Origin: Mesobacillus zeae
Lineage (GTDB): Bacteria; Bacillota; Bacilli; Bacillales; Cytobacillaceae
Assembly: GCF_003570705.1 (NCBI RefSeq)
Contig: NZ_QWVT01000008.1
Coordinates: 124,001 to 188,000 of the forward strand
Direction of reading: 5' to 3'
DNA length: 64,000 bases
Part shown: positions 8,266 through 18,263 of the stretch, piece after piece
Layout: each line of letters opens with the position of its first letter
Numbering within the stretch: position 1 is the stretch's first letter
The notes under the pieces: generated by a model
What the model was told of the DNA's origin: nothing
Database searches by the model: none
Seen by the model: only the letters and a program-made list of their open reading frames with translations
Position numbers and translations under genes: made by a program

Positions 8266-9603
8266 ATGGAATTAAGCAGTGTTGATCTCAGCCGTATGCT
8301 GACATCAATGACCTTGGGATTTCATATTATTTTTGCAACGATAGGCGTCGGTGTGCCTGTAATGATTTCAATAGCAGAATGGATTGGGATCAGGAACAAT
8401 GATGAATATTACTTACTTATGGCGCGTCGGTGGGCGAGAGGGTTTACCATTACCGTTGCTGTTGGGGTTGTGACAGGGACTTGTATCGGCTTGCAGCTAT
8501 CATTATTGTGGCCAAGCTTTATGAAGGTGGCCGGCCAGGTAATCAGCCTTCCTCTGTTTATGGAAACTTTCGCGTTTTTCTTTGAGGCTATCTTTCTTGG
8601 AATCTATCTATATACCTGGGATCGTTTCAAAAAGCCGATCTATCACTGGCTTCTCTCAATTCCTGTCATAATCGGGTCGTCCGCTTCTGCATTTTTCATA
8701 ACAACAGTGAATGCGTTCATGAATACGCCGCAAGGATTTAAGCTTGATGGAGGGGCGCTTGTAGAAATCGAACCACTTACAGCCATGTTCAATCCAGCTA
8801 CCCCGTCAAAAACCTTTCACGTATTAACAACATCTTATTTGACGGCAGCTTTAATACTTGGAAGTATCGCAGCTTTTACGGTCCTTAAAGGGAGAAATGG
8901 AGTGTATGAGCGCAAGGCTCTTAAGTTGACGATGGCTGCAGGTCTGGTTTTCGCTCTTGGCACTGCTGTAGCGGGGGATGTCTCTGCTAAGTTTCTGTCC
9001 AAACACCAGCCTGAAAAGCTTGCGGCACTTGAGTGGCATTTTGAAACAAAGCCTGGTGCTGATTTGCTGCTATTTGGAACGATAGATGAAAACAATGAAG
9101 TAACCAAGGCTATCAAGATTCCAGGCATGCTCAGCTTTCTTGCCGGAAGTTCTTTGGACCATGAGGTCGTTGGGCTTGATGAATTTCCTGAAGAGGTGAG
9201 GCCGCCTCTTTGGATACACTACTTATTCGACATGATGGTTGGTATCGGGTTTTTCTCCATTATCGTTTCTGCTGGTTTCATTATTCTTGATAAAATGAAA
9301 AATCGTAATCCGTACAATAAAGGCCTTCTTTGGCTCATTCTTGCTGGAGGGCCGCTTTCCATTCTGGCCATTGAACTAGGCTGGATCCTTGCCGAGGTGG
9401 GAAGGCAGCCGTGGATATTAAGGGGTTATATAAAAGTTGCGGAAGGTGTAACGAGTGCGGATAATGTCGGGCTTACATTCTTGATGTTCCTGGGGCTGTA
9501 CATTCTGCTTGGTGTTCTTACAATCATCGTCCTTGTCAAAATGTTCAGGAACAAACCAGCTGAAGCTGAACTCGAAGACAGGTTCCGAGGGAGCAGTAAG
9601 TAA
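8266..9603 (+). CDS. ythA: Cytochrome bd-type (CIO/YthA-like) ubiquinol/menaquinol oxidase subunit I
   Basis: A 445-residue polytopic protein with about nine TM helices. It has the conserved N-terminal heme-ligand His at residue 20 (MTLGFHIIFATIGVG) and the C-terminal GRQPW motif (AEVGRQPWILRGYIK). The Q-loop is short, which puts it with the cyanide-insensitive/YthA branch rather than the long-loop E. coli CydA type. It oxidises menaquinol and reduces O2 at the membrane. Start: ATG 8266 with AAAGGAG; the frame is open upstream to 8182, but that extension covers the Rex/Fnr dyad. It is 50 bp upstream of subunit II. Confidence 0.88.
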   Translation: MELSSVDLSRMLTSMTLGFHIIFATIGVGVPVMISIAEWIGIRNNDEYYLLMARRWARGFTITVAVGVVTGTCIGLQLSLLWPSFMKVAGQVISLPLFMETFAFFFEAIFLGIYLYTWDRFKKPIYHWLLSIPVIIGSSASAFFITTVNAFMNTPQGFKLDGGALVEIEPLTAMFNPATPSKTFHVLTTSYLTAALILGSIAAFTVLKGRNGVYERKALKLTMAAGLVFALGTAVAGDVSAKFLSKHQPEKLAALEWHFETKPGADLLLFGTIDENNEVTKAIKIPGMLSFLAGSSLDHEVVGLDEFPEEVRPPLWIHYLFDMMVGIGFFSIIVSAGFIILDKMKNRNPYNKGLLWLILAGGPLSILAIELGWILAEVGRQPWILRGYIKVAEGVTSADNVGLTFLMFLGLYILLGVLTIIVLVKMFRNKPAEAELEDRFRGSSK

Positions 9604-9653
9604 TATGCTGTTCCAAGACTGTTGGTACATGCTGTTAAGAAAGGGGGAGGAAA

Positions 9654-10667
9654 ATGAGTCTTGAAGTTCTTGGCATCACGGTATTATGGTTTTTTCTATA
9701 CGGATATCTGATTGTCGCCTCGATTGATTTTGGCGCAGGTTTTTTTGCTTATTACGGAAGGGTTACAAAAAAAGAACACCTAATTAACCATGTTATCAGC
9801 CGTTATCTTTCGCCTGTATGGGAAGTGACGAATGTTTTCTTTGTATTTTTCTTTGTAGGTCTTGTTGGTTTCTTTCCCGATACAGCTTATTATTATGGGA
9901 CAGCCCTACTTATACCTGGGAGCATATCACTGATCCTCCTGGCAATTAGAGGCTCATTTTATGCTTTTAGCAATTACGGCTCTAAGGATAATGATCTATA
10001 TTTATTTCTATATGGAGCAACAGGCCTTCTCATCCCAGCTTCGCTAAGTACGGCTCTGACGATCTCGGAAGGAGGCTTTCTTAAGGAGGAAGGGGGAAGG
10101 GTTGTATTTCTGGCAGGAAAACTGTTTACTAGCCCTTATTCCTGGTCTGTTGTCGTTCTTGCGATTGTTTCAGTCCTTTTTATCAGTGCAGTCTTCTTGA
10201 CCTATTATGCATGGCGGGCGAGAGACTTGGATGCATTGGGCGTCCTTCGGAAGTTTGCTTTGTTCTGGAGCGGTCCCACGATTCTTGCAAGTTTGCTTGT
10301 ATTTGCTTCACTAAAATCTCATAACCCCCACCATTTTGAGAATGCGCTGGATTTATGGTGGATGTTTGGTTTGTCGTTCATCTGCTTCGCAGCCGCAGCA
10401 TTGTTCATTATACAGGGTCGGAATTACGGAACGGCGTTTATTATGGTCATGTTCCAATTCTTTTTCGCTTTTTTTGGATATGGGGCATCGCATTTGCCAT
10501 ATATTCTCGATCCATATATTTCGGTTTCTACCTCGTATACAAATGACACAATGGGAAGGGCGCTCGTTACAGCTTTTATTGCAGGTCTTGTTCTCCTTGT
10601 CCCATCTCTTATTCTGCTAATGCGGCTGTTCCTATTTGATGCAGATTATGTTAAGGGGAAAAAATAG
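9654..10667 (+). CDS. ythB: Cytochrome bd-type oxidase subunit II (YthB-like)
   Basis: A 337-residue membrane protein with about eight TM helices. It has the CydB-family N-terminal motif (LWFFLYGYLIVASIDFGAGF) and the WEVTNVFFVFFFVGLVGFFP segment. It forms the quinol oxidase with the upstream subunit I. RBS: AAAGGGGGAGG. No CydCD-type ABC assembly genes follow, as is usual for the YthAB branch. B. subtilis carries ythAB at a different locus. Confidence 0.88.
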   Translation: MSLEVLGITVLWFFLYGYLIVASIDFGAGFFAYYGRVTKKEHLINHVISRYLSPVWEVTNVFFVFFFVGLVGFFPDTAYYYGTALLIPGSISLILLAIRGSFYAFSNYGSKDNDLYLFLYGATGLLIPASLSTALTISEGGFLKEEGGRVVFLAGKLFTSPYSWSVVVLAIVSVLFISAVFLTYYAWRARDLDALGVLRKFALFWSGPTILASLLVFASLKSHNPHHFENALDLWWMFGLSFICFAAAALFIIQGRNYGTAFIMVMFQFFFAFFGYGASHLPYILDPYISVSTSYTNDTMGRALVTAFIAGLVLLVPSLILLMRLFLFDADYVKGKK

Positions 10668-10731
10668 TCCTTTTTTTGTAAACTTATGCTAAAATGAGGA
10701 TGGTTTTAGTTTTTTGGCTGGGGGTAGCATT

Positions 10732-11388
10732 ATGAAAAGAGAATTTGCCGTCATTGGCTTAGGCCGTTTTGGAGGCAGCATTTGCGAGGAGTTGTCACAG
10801 CAGGGAATGCAAGTTATGGCTATCGACAGCGATGAAGAACGGGTAAATAAATTTTCTTCAATTGCTTCTCACGCTGTTGTTGCCGATGCGACTGATGAGC
10901 TTGTCTTAAAAAGTCTTGGAATCAGGAATTTTGACCACGTTATTGTGGCAATCGGGGACGACATCCAGGCAAGCATCCTGGCCACTCTGATCCTCAAAGA
11001 TCTTGGTGTGAATAAGATTACGGCAAAGGCGCAAAATGATTACCATGAAAAAGTGCTCCGCAAAATTGGAGCTGATAATGTAGTTCATCCCGAACGTGAT
11101 ATGGGCAGGAGGATTGCCCATAATATCATTTCTAAGAACGTGCTTGATTACCTTGAGCTTTCCGATGAACATAGCATTGTTGAAATAGCTGTAAACGAAA
11201 AGCTTGGGGGCAAAACCATCATCGGAATGAATATAAGGGCAAAGTATGGTATTAATATTGTAGCAATCAAGCGAGGAAATGAAATCATTGTCTCTCCGCA
11301 AGCGGATGAATTGATTAAAATTGGTGATGTCTTGATTGTAATCGGAGCGGATTCTGACATCAATCGATTCGAAAAGAAAGTGCTTTAA
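10732..11388 (+). CDS. ktrC: K+ uptake regulatory subunit KtrC (RCK/TrkA family)
   Basis: A 218-residue cytosolic RCK protein. The N-terminal Rossmann fold has GLGRFGGSICEEL and the acidic strand end AIDSDEE (residues about 8-35); a TrkA-C domain fills residues about 135-218. It gates the KtrD/KtrB potassium channel subunit in response to ATP/ADP and is a known c-di-AMP target. The membrane subunit is not in this window, as in B. subtilis, where ktrC also lies next to rnjA. Start: ATG 10732 after GGGGGTAG. Confidence 0.92.
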   Translation: MKREFAVIGLGRFGGSICEELSQQGMQVMAIDSDEERVNKFSSIASHAVVADATDELVLKSLGIRNFDHVIVAIGDDIQASILATLILKDLGVNKITAKAQNDYHEKVLRKIGADNVVHPERDMGRRIAHNIISKNVLDYLELSDEHSIVEIAVNEKLGGKTIIGMNIRAKYGINIVAIKRGNEIIVSPQADELIKIGDVLIVIGADSDINRFEKKVL

Positions 11389-11399
11389 AAGGTCGTTAG

Positions 11400-11432
11400 A
11401 AAAGCCCGTACCATAAAGGTACGGGCTTTTCT
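11400..11432. terminator. Bidirectional terminator between ktrC and rnjA
   Basis: The 13-bp perfect stem AAAAGCCCGTACC/GGTACGGGCTTTT with a 5-nt loop has T-tracts on both strands. Confidence 0.95.
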
Positions 11433-11440
11433 TAATATGC

Positions 11441-13108
11441 TTAGACTTCCATGATGATTGGTAAAATCATTGGACGCCTTTTTGTTTTTTCGTAAAGGAA
11501 TGGTGCAAGTGTGTCTGTAATTTCATTTTTAATTTCAGACCACTGTGAAGTTCTGCGCTCCATAACCTTATTTAAATGCTTTGTTATAAGGCTTTGGGCA
11601 TCATTGATCAAGTCTCCGGATTCACGCATGTAAACGAACCCGCGAGAAATGATGTCTGGACCTGCAGCGATTTTGAAATCTTTCATGTTAATGGAGACAA
11701 CGACAACGACAAGTCCTTCTTCCGAAAGAATCCTACGGTCACGGAGCACAATGTTACCAATGTCGCCGATTCCACTTCCATCAATATAGACTGACCCGGA
11801 AGGGATTTTGCCGGCAACCTGTGCTTCACTATTACTCAAGGCAAGGACTTCACCATTATCCATGATAAAGCAATTTTCTTCATTTACACCACAATCAACA
11901 GCAAGTTTTGAATGCATTTTTTGCATCCTGAATTCACCGTGGATAGGCATAAAGAATTTTGGCTTAATCAGTCTCAGCATCAGTTTCTGCTCTTCCTGAC
12001 CGCCATGTCCCGACGTATGGATATCGCTCAGTTTGCCATGAATGACTTCGGCTCCTGCACGGGAGAGCATATTGATCGTGCGGTTGACACTAATTGTATT
12101 GCCTGGGATTGGCGAAGAAGAGAAGACAACGGTATCTCCAGGAATAATCTGAATCTGACGGTGAGTTCCATTAGCGATACGTGAAAGTGCCGCCATTGGT
12201 TCACCTTGGCTTCCTGTACAAAGGATGGTTACCTTATTTGCCGGGAGCCTGTTTATTTGCTGTGATTCAATGAATGTATCCTTAGGTGCGCGGATATAAC
12301 CAAGTTCTTGTCCGATATTGATGGCAGCTTCCATGCTTCGGCCGAATACAGCGACTTTCCGGCCATTTGCAACCGCGGCTTCTGTCACCTGCTGAAGCCT
12401 GTGAATGTTGGATGCGAAGGTAGCAAAAATGACACGGCCGTCAACCTTTCGGAAGATGTCATGGATGCTTTCTCCAACTCGTCTTTCAGACATGGTAAAG
12501 TTAGGAACTTCACTGTTGGTGCTGTCGGATAAGAGACAAAGAACGCCCTCTTTGCCGATTTCAGCCATTTTTGTTAAATTGGCAGGTTCGCCTACAGGTG
12601 TAAAATCGAATTTAAAGTCGCCTGTATGGACAATCTGACCCGGAGGAGTTTTTACTACAACTCCGTATGAATCAGGTATACTGTGGGTTGTCCTGAAAAA
12701 GCTTACAGAAGTTTTACGGAATTTGATAACATCTTCTTCCTGGATGTCAATCAATTTTGCCTGCCGGAGAAGGCCGTGTTCTTCAAGCTTATTCCGAATC
12801 AGGCCGAGGGCAAGCTTGCCGCCGTAAATTGGAATGTTTATCTGTTTGAGCAGGTAGGGAATCCCGCCGATGTGGTCTTCGTGTCCATGTGTAATGAATA
12901 GACCTTTGATTTTTTCTTCATTTTTAACTAAGTAGGAATAGTCCGGAATAACATAATCAATTCCAAGAAGTTCATCCTCGGGGAACTTAATTCCAGCGTC
13001 AATTAAAATGATTTCGTCCTGGAATTGGACACCGTACGTGTTCTTGCCGATTTCCCCCAGTCCTCCTAGTGCGAAAACGGCAGTTTGGTCATTTTTTACA
13101 AATTTCAT
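11441..13108 (-). CDS. rnjA: Ribonuclease J1
   Basis: A 555-residue metallo-beta-lactamase/beta-CASP nuclease. The zinc motif HGHEDH is at residues 74-79. Later motifs include [22 protein letters not shown] and the beta-CASP HTSGHGG and PIHGEFR. It is the 5'-3' exonuclease and endonuclease central to mRNA decay and rRNA maturation in Firmicutes. It is transcribed with rpoY, which ends 3 bp upstream of its start, an arrangement conserved across Bacillaceae. Confidence 0.97.
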   Translation of the reverse strand: MKFVKNDQTAVFALGGLGEIGKNTYGVQFQDEIILIDAGIKFPEDELLGIDYVIPDYSYLVKNEEKIKGLFITHGHEDHIGGIPYLLKQINIPIYGGKLALGLIRNKLEEHGLLRQAKLIDIQEEDVIKFRKTSVSFFRTTHSIPDSYGVVVKTPPGQIVHTGDFKFDFTPVGEPANLTKMAEIGKEGVLCLLSDSTNSEVPNFTMSERRVGESIHDIFRKVDGRVIFATFASNIHRLQQVTEAAVANGRKVAVFGRSMEAAINIGQELGYIRAPKDTFIESQQINRLPANKVTILCTGSQGEPMAALSRIANGTHRQIQIIPGDTVVFSSSPIPGNTISVNRTINMLSRAGAEVIHGKLSDIHTSGHGGQEEQKLMLRLIKPKFFMPIHGEFRMQKMHSKLAVDCGVNEENCFIMDNGEVLALSNSEAQVAGKIPSGSVYIDGSGIGDIGNIVLRDRRILSEEGLVVVVVSINMKDFKIAAGPDIISRGFVYMRESGDLINDAQSLITKHLNKVMERRTSQWSEIKNEITDTLAPFLYEKTKRRPMILPIIMEV

Positions 13109-13111
13109 AAA

Positions 13112-13324
13112 TTATCTAATCTCCAATACGTCAAATTCTGGTTTTTCTTGCTCATATTCAAGGTATTTACCCTTAACAGCCTCAATGTATTCAATGTTAT
13201 ATCCCCGATCAGCCAGTTTTGTCCTGACATCGCGTTCGGATTCCGCCTCCACGTAAACGGTTTTGGTTTTTTCCCTTACAGGGACCTGTTTAATTGACTC
13301 TTGAAAGTATACTTTATAAATCAT
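13112..13324 (-). CDS. rpoY: RNA polymerase epsilon subunit RpoY (YkzG)
   Basis: A 70-residue protein, the same length as B. subtilis epsilon. Pattern: MIYKVYFQES start, the YVEAESERDVRTKLADRGYNIEYIEA core and a LEYEQEKPEFDVLEI tail. It binds RNA polymerase; the fold resembles phage Gp2-like inhibitors. RBS: AAGGAGAG. It is translationally close to rnjA (3-bp gap), so the two form one operon. Confidence 0.95.
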   Translation of the reverse strand: MIYKVYFQESIKQVPVREKTKTVYVEAESERDVRTKLADRGYNIEYIEAVKGKYLEYEQEKPEFDVLEIR

Positions 13325-13464
13325 CTGATTCTCTCCTTGTTTTAGATAGCTTTATCTATTATATAAAAAATTAACATTTTTTTCATTGTTTTTCGGAAAT
13401 CAACCGAAAGCATAGTTAGGGCGGTCCGTTTTTAATCGATAATATCCACTGTACAATAAGGAAG

Positions 13465-13490
13465 GAGCCCTTCGCAAGTTTGAAGGGCTC
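13465..13490 (-). terminator. Hairpin downstream of the 23-aa ORF, upstream of rpoY
   Basis: The 9-bp perfect stem GAGCCCTTC/GAAGGGCTC with an 8-nt loop is followed on the - strand by CTTCCTTATT. The T-tract is weak, so it may be a terminator or attenuator before rpoY-rnjA. Confidence 0.6.
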
Positions 13491-13496
13491 GGCTAT

Positions 13497-13568
13497 TTAA
13501 GCAATGGTTTTTTTGCGAAGCATGTCTTTCCACTGTTTTAAGAGCTTTCGCCTTAGCTTCTTCAACAT
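13497..13568 (-). CDS. Candidate 23-aa basic peptide upstream of rpoY-rnjA
   Basis: Too short for normal gene calling. ATG is preceded by AAGGAG (10-nt spacing) and encodes a peptide that starts MLKKLRRKLLKQWKDML and ends KKTIA. It is strongly basic and amphipathic (about 10 Lys/Arg in 23), so it may associate with membranes or RNA. A hairpin follows directly after the stop, and rpoY starts 170 bp further on. It could be an independent small protein or a leader peptide coupled to the hairpin. No family is recognised. Confidence 0.5.
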   Translation of the reverse strand: MLKKLRRKLLKQWKDMLRKKTIA

Positions 13569-13796
13569 AGTGGATCATCTCCTTACTTCTTATTTTAAAC
13601 CATCCTTGTCCAAAGTAAAGCAATCAAGGGAAGTTTAAGCAAGAAACATGATTTTTTGGTTTTCTTTTTATATATTATATGACAAATTCCTGCAATATTT
13701 CATGGGTAAAGATGGAATTGCCTGATATGTCAGTCATTTGACAAGGTTGTCACCGTAAGGTTAGTCTGTACTACATCAAGATTCGAGGGAGATTTT

Positions 13797-14567
13797 ATGA
13801 GTAAAATAGTTTTTTTTGATATTGACGGAACATTGCTGGATCACAACAAGGTTCTGCCTGCATCTGCAAAAGAAGCCATAGCCGAATTGAAGAAAAAAGG
13901 GATTTTTGTCGCAATTGCCACAGGAAGGGCCCCATTCATGTTTAAACCGCTCCGTGAAGAGCTTGACCTTGATTCATATGTAAGCTTCAATGGCCAATAT
14001 GTTGTTTTTGAAAATGAAGCGATTTATAAAAATCCGCTTGATGAAACGGAACTTGTAAGAATTTCAGGGGAATCCGCAAAAAATGGCCATCCTCTTATTT
14101 ATATGAATGAACACACGATGAAAGCTACGGCTGCAAGCCATTCTTCAATCGAGACTTGTATGGGAAGCCTGAAATTTCCCCATCCGGAAAAGGATGAAAA
14201 TTTCTTCAAGGCCCGTGATATTTATCAGACTCTTATTTTCTGCAAGACAGGGGAAGAAGATGCATATGTCAGAGAGTATCCCGGCTTTCATTTTATAAGA
14301 TGGCATCCATTGTCCTCTGATATCCTTCCTTCAGGCGGATCAAAGGCAGAAGGAATCAAAAAGATGGCTGGCCGTCTTGGGTTCAGGCTTGAGGATGTTT
14401 ATGCTTTTGGAGACGGGCTTAATGATATCGAAATGCTCCAGTCAGTCGGTACAGGAGTTGCAATGGGAAATGCGCTTGATGAGGTTAAATCTCACGCTGA
14501 CCTTGTTACTGCAGACGTAGCGGAGGATGGAATTTGGAATGGTCTGAAAAAACTCGGGCTTATATAA
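13797..14567 (+). CDS. ykrA: HAD-superfamily Cof-type phosphatase YkrA
   Basis: A 256-residue HAD hydrolase of the Cof (class IIB cap) group. Motif I is FFDIDGTLLD with nucleophile Asp8 and Asp10, motif II is AIATGR, and motif III/IV is the C-terminal AFGDGLNDIEML. Such enzymes dephosphorylate small phosphometabolites (sugar phosphates, FMN, PLP); the substrate here is unknown. It has the same position as B. subtilis ykrA next to rnjA-rpoY. RBS: GAGGGAGA. Confidence 0.9.
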   Translation: MSKIVFFDIDGTLLDHNKVLPASAKEAIAELKKKGIFVAIATGRAPFMFKPLREELDLDSYVSFNGQYVVFENEAIYKNPLDETELVRISGESAKNGHPLIYMNEHTMKATAASHSSIETCMGSLKFPHPEKDENFFKARDIYQTLIFCKTGEEDAYVREYPGFHFIRWHPLSSDILPSGGSKAEGIKKMAGRLGFRLEDVYAFGDGLNDIEMLQSVGTGVAMGNALDEVKSHADLVTADVAEDGIWNGLKKLGLI

Positions 14568-14574
14568 TGATGAG

Positions 14575-14606
14575 AAAGAGCCGGGGGAAATCCCCCGGCT
14601 CTTTCT
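14575..14606 (+). terminator. Terminator of ykrA
   Basis: The 13-bp perfect stem AAAGAGCCGGGGG/CCCCCGGCTCTTT with an AAAT loop is followed by CTTGTT. Confidence 0.9.
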
Positions 14607-14619
14607 TGTTCATAACTTT

Positions 14620-14976
14620 GTGCTCCAGTCCATACGGTGCTTAACGGGCACTTCCGCTTTTCTTTTTGTCCAGCTACAGCGCCCAGCGCCTAGTGGACTT
14701 CGCCCACCTTCCTACGACGAAGCACAGGATGTGCGAGTAAGGTGTTGCGCACAGGACGTGCGCGCCCTTAGCGTTATAAGTCAACATCGATTCGCAAAGC
14801 TCATCGTGTTTCCTTTATCGCGCATTAACGGGCAGTAGGTTCCCAACTGCCCGTAAAAGCCCGATCGGCTCATCTAACAATCAGCGACAAAAGCATCCGC
14901 TGATTGAAGATTCGCCTTATCTCAGTCAGTGTGCTCCGGTCCATACGGTGCTTAACGGGCGCTTTCGCTTTTCTTT
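14620..14976. repeat. Structured intergenic repeat element, bounded by 46-bp direct repeats
   Basis: A 357-bp gene-free block between the ykrA terminator and the defB stop codon. It is flanked by two direct copies of a 46-bp unit (14620-14665 and 14931-14976, 43/46 identical by eye). Inside are several perfect hairpins: GCGCAC/GTGCGC (14747-14763), ACGGGCAGT/ACTGCCCGT (14828-14854) and CAATCAGCG/CGCTGATTG (14878-14906). The wording GTCCAGCTACAGCGCC and the GC-rich stems match a dispersed intergenic repeat that I remember from many Bacillus-group genomes. No ORF in it is convincing. It abuts the 3' end of defB and may act as its terminator or RNA stabiliser. Confidence 0.75.
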
Positions 14977-14977
14977 G

Positions 14978-15532
14978 TTATCGGTCGATCGAGATTGCGT
15001 CTTGTATTTCTGCGAATGGATCCTGCTTGTTGATGTGGTCGTAAAACATAATGCCGTTCAAATGGTCAATCTCATGCTGAAAGACGACCGCTGGCAGCCC
15101 TCTTAACCTTAGTTTTACTTCTTTTCCTTCAAGGTCAGTGCCTTTAACGGTAACCCGCGCATATCTGGGTACATATCCTGGGAAAGGTTCATCCACGGAA
15201 AGGCAGCCTTCTCCTGCAGCGAGGTAAGACCGTTCCACAGAATGGCTGACGATTTTAGGATTGAAAAGAGCGTAACTGAACAGGCTTCCCTTCTCATCAT
15301 GAACATGAACAGCAATCATGCGTTTTGATACATTGATTTGTGGTGCTGCAAGGCCGATGCCTGGGCGAAGGCCGTATTTCTCTGCAATTTCAGGATCTTG
15401 GCTGGATTTTACATAATCCAGCATGCTTGCAAGAACCCGCTTATCTTCTTCTGACGCAGGCAGGGAAACTTCATCGGCGATTCTACGGAGTACAGGATCG
15501 CCGTCTCTAATTATATCTTCCATTGTAATCAC
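14978..15532 (-). CDS. defB: Peptide deformylase (DefB/YkrB type)
   Basis: A 184-residue metallohydrolase that removes the formyl group from nascent peptides. All three motifs are present: GIGLAAPQ (residues 58-65), EGCLS with metal ligand Cys110, and QHEIDHLNG with ligands His153 and His157 and catalytic Glu154. Length matches the Gram-positive type II deformylases. GTG start with GAGGTGAG upstream. The stop codon directly abuts the intergenic repeat. Confidence 0.96.
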   Translation of the reverse strand: MITMEDIIRDGDPVLRRIADEVSLPASEEDKRVLASMLDYVKSSQDPEIAEKYGLRPGIGLAAPQINVSKRMIAVHVHDEKGSLFSYALFNPKIVSHSVERSYLAAGEGCLSVDEPFPGYVPRYARVTVKGTDLEGKEVKLRLRGLPAVVFQHEIDHLNGIMFYDHINKQDPFAEIQDAISIDR

Positions 15533-15635
15533 AATTGCTCACCTCGGATTGCTATTCTATGTATACAAGTCTAACAAAATCCATTCCAAAAGTTAATTAA
15601 ATTGTCAGGCGGAGAAAATTAGGACTATAAAAAAA

Positions 15636-15657
15636 GGGAGGCGAAGAATCACCTCCC
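15636..15657 (-). terminator. Terminator of the yjcZ-type gene
   Basis: On the - strand GGGAGG/CCTCCC with a 10-nt loop is followed by seven T. It lies 13 bp after the YjcZ stop. Confidence 0.85.
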
Positions 15658-15669
15658 CCGCTCTGGAGA

Positions 15670-15801
15670 TTAGAAGTTCCAGCAGGCGCAGCCTACAATA
15701 ATCAGAAGAATGAACAAGACAACAATCAATGCAAAGCCGCGTCCGTGTCCGCATCCAAATCCGCCGCCGCCGAATCCGCATCCATATCCGTATCCAAACA
15801 T
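15670..15801 (-). CDS. YjcZ-family small sporulation protein
   Basis: A 43-residue peptide. The Gly/Tyr/Cys-rich N-terminal half ([18 protein letters not shown]) is followed by the family's hydrophobic helix ([19 protein letters not shown]). This layout defines the YjcZ family of sporulation-associated membrane peptides found in many copies in Bacillus. AGGAGG lies 10 bp before the ATG and a terminator follows the stop, so it is a monocistronic unit. The family role in the spore is not established. Confidence 0.9.
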   Translation of the reverse strand: MFGYGYGCGFGGGGFGCGHGRGFALIVVLFILLIIVGCACWNF

Positions 15802-16034
15802 ATTGGAAAAACCTCCTGTATCTTGATTTCACCCTGTTTTACCAAGGGGATTACTACAGCCTATGAGAAAAACGCAATTGTGTGTAGGCACTGGCCTAGC
15901 ATATTCTGTTCTTTTGGGGAATAATATGTAAAAAATAAGAGGACGAACTTTCTGCTTAGGTTTTTATGAGAGCTATTGTCAAATGTATCCCTACTCGCTA
16001 TAGTTAAAATATTTACGGATGAGGAGGCAGGAAC

Positions 16035-16703
16035 TTGTTCATTCATAAGAAATTGTTAATGACCATAATGTTGATTGCTGTACCAGCCTTGCTGCTAAGC
16101 GGCTGTATTGGCGGCCAGGAGCCAGCGGAAAAAGTATTTACCCAGCTTGAACAGGTGGCTGAAATAGAAAAAAGCTTCGAAGAATTACAGGACCCGCTTG
16201 TCCGCCTAGAAAAGGAAGAAAAGAAAATATACGGGCGAATTATTTCAACCAGCGCAAAAAACAACGAGGAAATCATCAGGCTGACCGATAATGCTTTAGA
16301 AGTCGCTGAGAAAAGGGAAGGTTTTATTGGCAAGGAGCACGAAATCATTAAAAAATCTAAAAAGCAATTCGGGGATTTTGAAGACTCCATTGGCGATCTG
16401 GAGAATCAAGAATTAAAAGCAGAGGCCCAAAAACTTTCTGAGCGGATGAACGAAAGGTATACAAGCCATGATGAACTCTACAGGAGCTATCTTGAGGGAT
16501 TAAAACATGACCGAAAACTTTATAACCAGCTAAAAGCGAAGGATCCTCAGATTGCAAAACTTGAAGAACAAGTAAATAAAATTAATGCCGCTTATAAAGA
16601 AGTTTTTGAGGCGAATGAAAGATTCAATGCTGCGACAGAAAAATACAACAAAGAAAAACTGGATTTCTATCAACAGGCAGGGCTTGAAGTGAAGCAAAAA
16701 TAA
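16035..16703 (+). CDS. ykyA: YkyA-family cell-wall-binding lipoprotein
   Basis: A 222-residue lipoprotein. The signal peptide ends in the lipobox LLSGC with lipidated Cys24; the rest is almost entirely helical and charged (heptads of E/K/L), consistent with coiled coils. The start is TTG 16035 with GAGGAGG 7 bp upstream. It has the position of B. subtilis ykyA, between defB and pdhA. The function is unknown; the protein is presumed anchored at the outer face of the membrane. A terminator follows. Confidence 0.88.
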   Translation: MFIHKKLLMTIMLIAVPALLLSGCIGGQEPAEKVFTQLEQVAEIEKSFEELQDPLVRLEKEEKKIYGRIISTSAKNNEEIIRLTDNALEVAEKREGFIGKEHEIIKKSKKQFGDFEDSIGDLENQELKAEAQKLSERMNERYTSHDELYRSYLEGLKHDRKLYNQLKAKDPQIAKLEEQVNKINAAYKEVFEANERFNAATEKYNKEKLDFYQQAGLEVKQK

Positions 16704-16717
16704 ACAAGATGAACCGG

Positions 16718-16748
16718 ACCGGCAAATTGAAGCTGCCGGTTTTTTTTA
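16718..16748 (+). terminator. Terminator of ykyA
   Basis: The 7-bp stem ACCGGCA/TGCCGGT with a 9-nt loop is followed by eight T. Confidence 0.9.
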
Positions 16749-18260
<1,512 letters not shown>

Positions 18261-18263
18261 GCC

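Larger units (their letters stand above)
13325..13796 (-). other. 472-bp gap between rpoY and ykrA: short ORF and hairpin
   Basis: It contains, on the - strand, a 23-codon ORF with ribosome site (13497-13568) and a hairpin (13465-13490) before rpoY. The remaining sequence toward ykrA is AT-rich, with a TTGACA hexamer at about 13738 but no convincing -10. Nothing else is evident. Confidence 0.6.

Noticed and set aside
13432-13623. 63-codon - strand ORF upstream of rpoY
   Set aside because: It runs through the hairpin at 13465-13490 in a frame other than that of the 23-codon ORF, which has the ribosome site.
14620-14838. 72-codon ORF after ykrA
   Set aside because: It lies wholly within the hairpin-rich intergenic repeat and has no ribosome site.
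15605-15832. 75-codon Arg-rich - strand ORF
   Set aside because: It is the out-of-frame shadow of the real YjcZ-family gene (15670-15801) and runs through its terminator.
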